From JAYEJW01 sp034716535 (GTDB lineage Bacteria > Pseudomonadota > Gammaproteobacteria > Chromatiales > Chromatiaceae), in contig JAYEJW010000234.1 of assembly GCA_034716535.1 (NCBI GenBank), forward strand, positions 1 through 12,677: a stretch of DNA of 12,677 nucleotides, read 5' to 3'. How positions within the stretch are numbered: position 1 is the first letter of the stretch; every line of letters starts with the position of its first letter. The notes under the pieces are model-generated. The model saw only the letters and a program-made list of their open reading frames with translations. It ran no database searches and was not told the DNA's origin. Below, piece after piece: positions 6,891 to 12,677 of the stretch. Made by a program: the position numbers and the translations under genes.

Positions 6891-7298
6891 TCAGAATACG
6901 CCCCGACTGTTCAGGAATCTGCCGAGCTGCACGTCGCTTTCAAGGAGGTGCTTCGTGACCCAATCGTCGGACAGGTCCGCTTTGGAGTTGAACCCGACTC
7001 CTGTTTCGTCGCTGACGGCTGTCGCGAGCGCATGCAATTGCCCCAACAACATCCTGTGCTCCCTATTGTGTTCAGGGTACCCCGGATACTCGTACTTGAG
7101 CATGAGCTCCTCCTCGGTGGCGAAATGCAGGGCCGTGAATCCGATCAGCTCGTGGAGGATATGGCGCAACTCGCTGCTGGACCGCTTGGACTCGAGGGTC
7201 TCGTGCAGTTCGTTCACGAGGCCGGCCAGTCGGCGGTGCTGCTGGTCTATCACCGCCACGTCGATCCTGTATTCGTCCTTCCAGGGTATGGCTGCCAT
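6891..7298 (-). CDS. Bacteriohemerythrin
   Basis: This 135-residue single-domain hemerythrin binds O2 reversibly at a non-haem di-iron centre in a four-helix bundle. All seven ligands are visible: His21 (VIDQQH), His58 and Glu62 (LHFATEE), His77 and His81 (YPEHNREH), His117 and Asp122 (WVTKHLLESD). The opening IPWKDEYRIDVAVID and the closing helix with QLGRFL are typical of the bacterial family, and length is standard. I chose the ATG at 7298 because AGGAGG lies about 7 nt upstream and the protein then begins at the conserved IPW; a longer in-frame reading adds 22 unconserved residues. Likely roles are oxygen storage, delivery or sensing in a microaerophilic setting. It is the first gene of a two-gene minus-strand unit with an unknown helical protein, and is divergent from the CBS-transporter cluster. 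Confidence 0.95.
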   Translation of the reverse strand: MAAIPWKDEYRIDVAVIDQQHRRLAGLVNELHETLESKRSSSELRHILHELIGFTALHFATEEELMLKYEYPGYPEHNREHRMLLGQLHALATAVSDETGVGFNSKADLSDDWVTKHLLESDVQLGRFLNSRGVF

Positions 7299-7546
7299 CG
7301 CTTCACCTCCTCGTTCGATTCGTCCTGTTCCCGCATCTCGCTGTCGAAGAAAAAGCCTTGGCAAGGAGCCCGCCTGTATCGTCAGTTTTTCGTTGCCTTA
7401 CATCCAAAGGCCTGAGTCAGAGGGGCGGCGCTGACCTAGAATGAGAGCTTCGGGACACAGAAACCTGGCGTTGCCGCCGTGGATGTTCTGGAATGGTAAT
7501 ATAATCGTAACATTTGAAAAAAGCCGGTACTACGAGCAATAAGAAA
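7299..7546. other. Divergent intergenic region, hemerythrin / CBS gene
   Basis: About 250 nt hold no convincing gene. I see CTGAGTCAG (7412-7420, a dyad around G) and CTGAC (7431-7435), which pairs with GTCAG at 7416-7420 across 10 nt. CCTTGGCAAGG is another small dyad near 7357. A -10-like TATAAT lies at 7500-7505. No clear -10/-35 pair could be placed for the hemerythrin on the minus strand. Confidence 0.5.
7500..7505 (+). promoter_or_regulatory. Perfect -10 box TATAAT upstream of first CBS gene
   Basis: TATAAT matches the sigma70 -10 consensus exactly, in a locally AT-rich patch. No good -35 box lies 16-18 nt upstream (TTGCCG at 7471-7476 is 23 nt away), so an activator may be needed, or TGGTAATAT two bases upstream could act as an extended -10. 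A start near 7512 supports translation from the ATG at 7547. Confidence 0.45.
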
Positions 7547-8062
7547 ATGACGGCAAAAACCATAATGAGCTCCGATCTGGTGACCGTAACGTCGGACGTC
7601 ACCGTTGCCGAGGCATTGCTCAAGATGAGCAAGTACCAGGTCCACAACATTCCCGTGGTGGACGAGACCGATTCGTTCGTCGGCCTGTTCAGCCTGCGGC
7701 GGCTCGCCCACGAGCTGCTGCCCACCGCCGCGCGTCTGGAAGCGGAAAGCTTTCAGATGGACATTGCGTTCCTGTCCGACCAGTCGGACGAGTTCCTCCA
7801 GCGGCTGCAGGAAATTGGTCGGAAGCCCGTTTCAGAGCTGCTCGAAAAGAAGAAAAAGCTCCGGTTCTGTGGGCCGGACACGCCAATTCCAAGGTTGCTG
7901 CAGCTGCTGTCCGAGAATCCCACCAGCCTGCCGGTGGTCGTGGTCCAGGGCAAACGGCAGAAGGTGGTCGGCATGGTCTCCACCTGGGACGTCTTGACCA
8001 AGATCGCGGTTAATCTGCTTCCTGGGGTGTCGGGGGATGAGCAGGGCGCAAGGGAGGACTGA
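7547..8062 (+). CDS. CBS-domain protein preceding NhaD-like transporter
   Basis: This 171-residue soluble protein is a tandem CBS pair (Bateman module). The first unit runs about 1-60 (MTAKTIMSSDLVTVTSDVTVAEALLKM, then VHNIPVVDETDSFVGLFSLRRL). A helical, acidic insert follows (about 61-92), and the second unit is about 93-152 (KPVSELLEKKKKLRFCGPDTPI, SLPVVVVQGKRQKVVGMVSTWDVL). Such modules commonly bind AMP, ATP or other adenosyl ligands and regulate channels, transporters and enzymes. I chose the ATG at 7547: an in-frame TTG at 7514 would sit almost on the predicted transcription start, whereas MTAKTIM is a typical CBS-protein beginning. No strong Shine-Dalgarno is visible for either start. 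The TGA is followed after one base by the transporter ATG, so the two are surely co-translated; the natural inference is a cytoplasmic regulator of that transporter. Confidence 0.9.
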   Translation: MTAKTIMSSDLVTVTSDVTVAEALLKMSKYQVHNIPVVDETDSFVGLFSLRRLAHELLPTAARLEAESFQMDIAFLSDQSDEFLQRLQEIGRKPVSELLEKKKKLRFCGPDTPIPRLLQLLSENPTSLPVVVVQGKRQKVVGMVSTWDVLTKIAVNLLPGVSGDEQGARED

Positions 8063-8063
8063 C

Positions 8064-9401
8064 ATGGCGGCAGAACACGCACAGCACGTCATCTTCGGGC
8101 TCAGTCCCATCTGGGTCGCCTCCATCCTGTTCGTGGCGACCTACGCGGTCATCGTCACCGAGAAGATCAACCGGGCGATCGTAGCCCTGATCGGTGCCGG
8201 CCTGATGGTCACCCTGGGGGTGCTCAATCAGGAGGCCGCCATCCGCGGCATCGATTTCAACACCCTGGGTCTGCTGACGGGGATGATGGTCATCGTCGCC
8301 GTCTCGAGGCGTAGCGGCGTCTTTCAGTACGTGGCCGTGTGGTCGGCCAAGCGCGTCCAGGCCAGGCCCTGGGGCATCCTGGTAATGCTCTCTCTGGTCA
8401 CGGCCGTGTTCTCCGCACTGCTGGACAATGTCACGACGGTCCTGTTGATAGCGCCTGTGACGCTGCTGATCACCGAAGAGCTCAAGATCAGCCCATACCC
8501 GCTCCTGTTCGCGGAGATCTTTGCCTCGAACATTGGTGGGACCGCCACCCTCATCGGCGACCCGCCGAACATCATGATCGGCTCCGCTGTGGGCCTTAGC
8601 TTCAACGACTTCCTCCTCAACTTGGCGCCCATCACGCCGTTCATCCTGGCCGCCACGCTCGGGGTCATCTACCTAGTCTGGGGCCGGGACATGCACGCAA
8701 CCGACGAGGCGCGGGAGCGGGTGATGAGCTTCAACGAGCGTGAGGCCATCACCGATGCGCCTTTGCTCAAGCAGTCCCTGTTTGTCATCTCCCTGGTGGT
8801 GATCGGTTTCGTGCTGGCCCACCCTCTGCATCTGGAGCCGGCCACTATCGCCATGGCCGGCGCCGCGTTATTGCTGCTGCTCACTAGCCTGGGCAGCGAC
8901 GCCGAAGAGCAGTCGGAGAAGGTGCACAAGAGCTTCGGCGAGGTCGAGTGGGTGACCATCTTCTTCTTCGTCGGCCTGTTCATCCTCGTCCACGGCATAG
9001 AGAACGTGGGGCTTCTGGAAATACTGGCCAACCGGGTCGTGGGACTGACGGGGGGCGACTTGACCCTGACTGCGATGGCCGTCATCTGGGTCTCCGCAGT
9101 CTCCTCGGCCATCGTCGACAATATCCCCTTCGTGGCCACCATGATCCCCATGATCAAATCCATGGCGCCGACCTTCGGCGGGGCGGAGAATCTGACCCCG
9201 CTCTGGTGGTCTTTGGCGCTCGGGGCCTGCCTCGGCGGGAACGGTTCGCTCGTGGGGGCCAGCGCCAATCTGATCGTCGCCGGGTTCGCCGAGCGGGCGG
9301 GTCACCGGATCGACTTCCTGAAATTCATGGCGCTTGCCTTTCCGCTGATGCTTATGAGCATCGTGATTGCGAGCGTCTATGTTTATTTTAGGTTCCTGTA
9401 A
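8064..9401 (+). CDS. NhaD/ArsB/SLC13-type ion transporter
   Basis: This 445-residue inner-membrane protein belongs to the ion transporter (IT) superfamily (ArsB, NhaD, CitM, P-protein), with about 10-12 hydrophobic helices. The inverted-repeat architecture is visible in the sequence: SALLDNVTTVLLIAPV (117-132) is mirrored by SAIVDNIPFVATMIPM (348-363), and GGTATLIGDPPNIMIGSA (158-175) by GGNGSLVGASANLIVAGFA (391-409). Asp121 and Asp352 are candidate cation or proton sites. The closest overall feel is the P-protein/NhaD-like permease group, so Na+/H+ antiport is plausible, but arsenite, sulfate or carboxylate transport cannot be excluded. The start at 8064 has AGGGAGG with 6 nt spacing, one base after the upstream CBS gene. 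Another CBS gene follows 15 nt after its stop. A polar segment (about 208-235) and an acidic loop (about 278-294) split the two halves. Confidence 0.88.
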   Translation: MAAEHAQHVIFGLSPIWVASILFVATYAVIVTEKINRAIVALIGAGLMVTLGVLNQEAAIRGIDFNTLGLLTGMMVIVAVSRRSGVFQYVAVWSAKRVQARPWGILVMLSLVTAVFSALLDNVTTVLLIAPVTLLITEELKISPYPLLFAEIFASNIGGTATLIGDPPNIMIGSAVGLSFNDFLLNLAPITPFILAATLGVIYLVWGRDMHATDEARERVMSFNEREAITDAPLLKQSLFVISLVVIGFVLAHPLHLEPATIAMAGAALLLLLTSLGSDAEEQSEKVHKSFGEVEWVTIFFFVGLFILVHGIENVGLLEILANRVVGLTGGDLTLTAMAVIWVSAVSSAIVDNIPFVATMIPMIKSMAPTFGGAENLTPLWWSLALGACLGGNGSLVGASANLIVAGFAERAGHRIDFLKFMALAFPLMLMSIVIASVYVYFRFL

Positions 9402-9416
9402 ACGGTGGTGTTCGAC

Positions 9417-9947
9417 ATGAACACGGACGGAGAGCTTGACCAAGGGGGCGGCGGGAAAGCGATCCCGAGCAACGGCGGGGCCATGACTGTGGAATCGGTC
9501 ATGATCCCCACCGGGATCGCCCACCCCGACATGACCGTGCGCGACCTGTTCGTCGAGTGCGGTCGCGCCCAGGTCCAGGCGCTGCCGTTCGGCGATGGAA
9601 ACGGGCAGGTAACAGGCCGGGTGACCCTTAAGAACGTCCTGCGCCTGTCCTGCCTACCTGATTTTATGGTGGAGCTGGCGCCCCTTTTGACCAGTAGGCT
9701 GTCCTGCGTGGAGCACGCGGAGGACAAGGCGCGGGAGATCATCTGCCAGCCCATCGAGCCTTACGTCCAGGCCATCCACAAGACCATCCCGTCGAGTGAG
9801 CCCCTGATCAAGGCCCTGGCGCTCATGGAGAGGGGGGACACCAGCTATATCTTCGTCGTCGACGACGGCGTCTATCAAGGTGTGATCACCATCCAGGGCA
9901 TTGCCGCAAGCATGGCAGAGTTGTCGGTTTGCATCCCGGAGCGATGA
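9417..9947 (+). CDS. Second CBS-domain protein following transporter
   Basis: This 176-residue soluble protein has an unstructured Gly-rich N-terminus (1-22) and then two CBS units. The first is about 23-85 (MTVESVMIPTGIAHPDMTVRDLF, TGRVTLKNVLRL). The second is about 108-170 (REIICQPIEPYVQAIHKTIPSSEPLIKALALM, TSYIFVVDDGVYQGVITIQGIAASM). It is not a close copy of the upstream CBS protein: it lacks the long acidic insert and the motifs differ. The ATG at 9417 is preceded by GGTGG at about 6 nt. GTG codons at 9405 and 9408 and an ATG at 9483 are alternative in-frame starts, so the N-terminus is uncertain by up to 22 residues. Placement 15 nt after the transporter stop argues for one operon and for regulation of that transporter, perhaps as a heteromer with the first CBS protein. 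Confidence 0.85.
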   Translation: MNTDGELDQGGGGKAIPSNGGAMTVESVMIPTGIAHPDMTVRDLFVECGRAQVQALPFGDGNGQVTGRVTLKNVLRLSCLPDFMVELAPLLTSRLSCVEHAEDKAREIICQPIEPYVQAIHKTIPSSEPLIKALALMERGDTSYIFVVDDGVYQGVITIQGIAASMAELSVCIPER

Positions 9948-10052
9948 AGGTCAGCCAGGTAACCCGGAATTCAGGCTAGGCTTTATAGATGCACCCATCT
10001 GCAACCCTCCCGCGCTTAGGACCGGGACTGCTTTCCCAACGGCCGGAGAATC
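9948..10052. other. 105-nt spacer before kinase gene
   Basis: No gene and no clear terminator hairpin is visible. TTTATAGATG near 9980-9992 could be a -10 region for the kinase gene but no matching -35 was found. The kinase may be a continuation of the transporter operon or have its own promoter. Confidence 0.35.
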
Positions 10053-11249
10053 GTGGCTAAGAAGCTGTTCGTCACGGAGCCCGCGACCGGTCAGAGTGTC
10101 CCGTTTCTCCGGGGCGTACTCGTTCAGTCGTTGGTCGCGGTCGGGCTGTCATTCTCGGACGCCTACGACGTCGCTCAGCGCATCCGTGGTTTGCTCGATC
10201 CCAGCGAAGACACGTTCGACACGACCCGACTGCGGAAGCTCGTGGGCGAAGAGCTTGAGCGAAGCTTCGGTGAAGAGACGCGGCGCGCGTACGAGGCCGG
10301 CAAGGAGCAGGAACGGCCGGTCATGGTCCGCAAATCCGACCGCGACGAGGGGTTCTCCGTGGGTATGCTCACCCGGCACTTGGAGGGGTGCGGTATCCGG
10401 CACGAGGAGGCCCAGAAGGGTGCGCGCTTGGTGCAGGAGTTCCTGCGCGGCAGGGGGGACTCGCTGATCGACCACCGGCAACTGCGGCGGGTCATCTTCC
10501 AGACCTTGAAATCGAGCTGTTGCGCCGAGGCGGCGGACCGATTCCTCTCCCGATGCCGCTTCCACGACAGCGGGGAGCCGCTCATTATCCTGATTGGCGG
10601 CGCGACCGGTGCCGGCAAGAGCACCGTCGCAGCGCGTCTGGCCTATCTGCTCGACATCGTTCGTACCCAGTCGACCGACATGGTGCGGGAGATCATCCGC
10701 TGTTACCTGGTTCCGCACGTTGCCCCGACCCTGGGCTTTTCCAGCTTCGACGCCTGGCACGGCCTACCGGCGATCGAGCCTATGCCTGGCGAGTCGGTGA
10801 CCGAGAACCCGGTCGTGTCGGGTTTCCTTGCGCAGTTCGGTACCGTCAAGGTGGCGCTGGAAGCGACGATCTACCGGGCAGTGAAGGAGCGCCACGATCT
10901 GATCGTGGACGGCGTTCACGTCCTGCCGACTCGTCTCGATCTGGAGGCCGCTCGCGACAAGGCCATTGTGGTTCCCCTGGTTCTGGCCGTCACGACGCTA
11001 GGGCGATTGAATTATCAGCTGAGGCGCCGCAGCCGCGAGCAGCCCGATCGCGGCTCCGAGCGTCACAGGGAGGCCTTGGAAGGGATCTGGGAGTTGCAGC
11101 GCTTTATGATCGATCAGGCGGAGAAGGGGGGAATACCCGTCATCGCGAACTGGAGTGTCGACGAGACGGTGGGCCAGATTATGGATGAGGTCATGCGACA
11201 CATCAGCCTGCGGTTCCCACCGGGTCCGTCCGGCTTCGAGGAGGCATGA
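10053..11249 (+). CDS. 2-phosphoglycerate kinase-like P-loop kinase with two ATP-cone-like modules
   Basis: This 398-residue cytoplasmic protein resembles the COG2074 2-phosphoglycerate kinases, which in methanogens make 2,3-diphosphoglycerate, the precursor of the osmolyte and thermoprotectant cyclic 2,3-DPG. The P-loop GGATGAGKST has its lysine at 189 (Walker A, residues 182-191) and is followed by RTQSTDMVREIIRCYL, typical of the family. The first about 165 residues contain two stretches resembling ATP-cone nucleotide-sensing modules: about 17-70 (PFLRGVLVQSLVAVGLS ... RLRKLVGEEL) and about 100-153 (FSVGMLTRHLEGCGI ... QLRRVIFQTL). Archaeal members as I know them have one such module and are near 300 residues. 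The start is GTG, with CGGAGA about 5 nt upstream. The substrate in bacteria is uncertain, and no cyclic-DPG synthetase is in the window. It lies between the CBS-transporter cluster and a sensor gene. Confidence 0.82.
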   Translation: MAKKLFVTEPATGQSVPFLRGVLVQSLVAVGLSFSDAYDVAQRIRGLLDPSEDTFDTTRLRKLVGEELERSFGEETRRAYEAGKEQERPVMVRKSDRDEGFSVGMLTRHLEGCGIRHEEAQKGARLVQEFLRGRGDSLIDHRQLRRVIFQTLKSSCCAEAADRFLSRCRFHDSGEPLIILIGGATGAGKSTVAARLAYLLDIVRTQSTDMVREIIRCYLVPHVAPTLGFSSFDAWHGLPAIEPMPGESVTENPVVSGFLAQFGTVKVALEATIYRAVKERHDLIVDGVHVLPTRLDLEAARDKAIVVPLVLAVTTLGRLNYQLRRRSREQPDRGSERHREALEGIWELQRFMIDQAEKGGIPVIANWSVDETVGQIMDEVMRHISLRFPPGPSGFEEA

Positions 11250-11309
11250 CGATGCCTTGTCGGTTGCGCAGGTGTCCGGCGGGAGCGGGGGGCTGAGCGG
11301 ACTTTTGCC

Positions 11310-12677
11310 ATGGGCACGCAGCCGTCTCAGAATGTCACCCCCTCTCCTCGGCCTCCGAGGCGCGAACCAGACAGTGGTCATCCTTCCGGCTCGCATCGCG
11401 AGCTTGCCTTGCCGACACCGCTGGGTGCTCAAGGTTGGCGGAGCTACGCCCCCATCATCCTGGTCGGGCTGCTCGGAATCCTGGTCACCTGGCTGATCTT
11501 TGCTAGGGTCTCCGACCTGGAACGGCATCGGCGGCACAGCGCCTTTTCGGAGGCTGCCCGGGACAGGCTTCTGGTCATTCAGCGCGAGGTGACCTACGCC
11601 CTCGGTGTTGTTCAGGACGTCGGTAGCTTCTTCGACGCATCGAGACACGTCACGCGGCGTCAGTTCCGTGAGTTCGTGGGTCCGGCCCTGAAACGGAACG
11701 AGGGGATTAAGTCCCTTCAGTGGGTGCCGAGGGTCGTGGCCGAAGAGCGCGACAGGTTCATTTTTGAGGCCCGGCGGAGCTTCCATCCTTATGCCATTAC
11801 CGAGCGACGGCCGGACGGTGCGTTGAAGAGCGCATCGGCGCGTCCCATCCACTTCCCGGTGCTCTATGTTCAGCCCTATTCAGAGCACAAGGCGTTGCTC
11901 GGGCTGGATCTCGCGTCGGACGCCGACGAACATTCCGCCCTGCGGAATGCCGCCCAGGCGCACGCCCTTCGCGTATCCGTTCCTGAGCCCATCGCGTCGG
12001 CAACAGGCGAGCAGTCCGGATTTACCGCCTATCTACCGGTGTACGAACGGGCAGCGGAGGAGGAAGGGGGAGATTCCGGTGAGACGGAGGTACTCCCTGC
12101 GCAGGAACTATCCCCGCGCTTGCGCGGATTCGCGATTGGTCTGTTCCTGGTTCGCGACCTCGTCGAGCAAGCGCTGGGCACTCTGGGACCTAGCGGGGTG
12201 GATATGGGGTTCTTCTCCTCGGAGCCCGAGTCGTTGGGGCAGCCGTTCTATTTTCACCTCTCCCGCGTGCGGACGAACCAGCCGGCGAACCAGGCCGACG
12301 GTCAAGACGTAGATCGTCCCGAGTATCGCGACGAGATTGTGGTGGGAAACCGCACCTGGACCGTCGTCTGTAACCCTGTTCCAGGTTATTTCGAGCGGGA
12401 TTCCTGGAGTGGTTACCTCATTGTGGGCGGCGGAATCGCCTTTACGCTGCTGTCTTCGGTATTCTTGCTAACATCCCTAGGGCGGGCGGAACAGGTCAGG
12501 CGTTTGGTTGCCCAGCGGACTGTCGAGTTGGAAGGGTCCAACACCGCTTTAAACAAAGAGATCGCAGAGCGTCGGCGAGCGGAACACGCATTGCAGATTT
12601 TGAACGTTACCCTTGAGCAAAGGGTGGCTCGGCGTACGGGCGAGGCCGAGCGACGTGCCCGGGACCTGGAACAGTTC
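11310..12677 (+). CDS. CHASE-domain membrane sensor, 3'-truncated by window edge
   Basis: The frame is open from the ATG at 11310 to the last base (456 residues), so the C-terminal output domain is missing. A disordered Pro/Ser-rich N-terminus (1-44) precedes TM1 (about 46-66). Next is an extracytoplasmic domain of the CHASE type (about 90-350), including FFDASRHVTRRQFREFV, GIKSLQWVPRV and GLDLASD. TM2 follows (about 368-392), then a coiled coil with the familiar EIAERRRAEHALQILN and LEQRVARRT patterns that usually lead to a PAS, histidine kinase or GGDEF domain. The ligand is unknown. The ATG is the first possible start after the upstream kinase stop, with a weak GAGCGGA ribosome site 9 nt before it and a 60-nt gap from the kinase, so co-transcription is possible. 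Whether it is a histidine kinase or diguanylate cyclase cannot be seen. Confidence 0.88.
   Translation, partial: MGTQPSQNVTPSPRPPRREPDSGHPSGSHRELALPTPLGAQGWRSYAPIILVGLLGILVTWLIFARVSDLERHRRHSAFSEAARDRLLVIQREVTYALGVVQDVGSFFDASRHVTRRQFREFVGPALKRNEGIKSLQWVPRVVAEERDRFIFEARRSFHPYAITERRPDGALKSASARPIHFPVLYVQPYSEHKALLGLDLASDADEHSALRNAAQAHALRVSVPEPIASATGEQSGFTAYLPVYERAAEEEGGDSGETEVLPAQELSPRLRGFAIGLFLVRDLVEQALGTLGPSGVDMGFFSSEPESLGQPFYFHLSRVRTNQPANQADGQDVDRPEYRDEIVVGNRTWTVVCNPVPGYFERDSWSGYLIVGGGIAFTLLSSVFLLTSLGRAEQVRRLVAQRTVELEGSNTALNKEIAERRRAEHALQILNVTLEQRVARRTGEAERRARDLEQF

Noticed and set aside
11246..11296. 16-codon reading frame starting ATGA over the kinase stop
   Set aside because: Looks like a coupled start but ends after 16 codons; the CHASE protein is in another frame with its first start at 11310.
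10998..11852. 284-codon minus-strand frame spanning kinase end and sensor start
   Set aside because: Antisense to two well-supported genes; no domain and no ribosome site.

Overview
The window looks like chromosomal DNA of a GC-rich gammaproteobacterium. A YajD-type HNH protein close to the Escherichia coli form, dense short-gap operons, an NhaD/ArsB-type ion transporter and a large CHASE-domain sensor fit a free-living, possibly halophilic or sulfur-oxidising lineage. That placement is an inference from family content; the sequence itself does not name a genus. I found no tRNA, rRNA, CRISPR array, insertion sequence or phage gene.

Left part, minus strand (about 123-5570). Reading right to left, there is an ABC-transport operon: a GldA-like ATPase, a fused ABC-2 permease plus GldG-like protein whose start overlaps the ATPase stop by 8 bp, and a DUF4340 membrane-anchored protein starting 3 nt after the permease stop. 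Together they look like a complete GldA/GldFG-type exporter or envelope machine with a large periplasmic part. A separate yajD-type HNH gene lies about 120 nt further downstream.

Middle part (5571-7546). A divergent, AT-richer intergenic region carries a sigma70-like promoter overlapped by a perfect 7+7 palindrome. It drives a small helix-hairpin-helix protein with a very lysine-rich tail, a candidate DNA-binding or nucleoid protein. Convergent to it is a two-gene minus-strand unit: a bacteriohemerythrin with all seven iron ligands, and an unrecognised helical protein.

Right part, plus strand (7547 to the edge). A CBS-domain protein, a 12-TM-class NhaD/ArsB/SLC13-type transporter, a second CBS-domain protein and a 2-phosphoglycerate-kinase-like P-loop kinase with two ATP-cone-like N-terminal modules follow one another. 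Next comes a CHASE-domain membrane sensor cut by the window edge. The first three genes are packed tightly enough to be one operon. The soluble proteins around the transporter all belong to families that commonly bind adenine nucleotides, so the cluster may couple ion or anion transport to cellular energy charge. This is the most interesting idea in the window, and it remains an inference.
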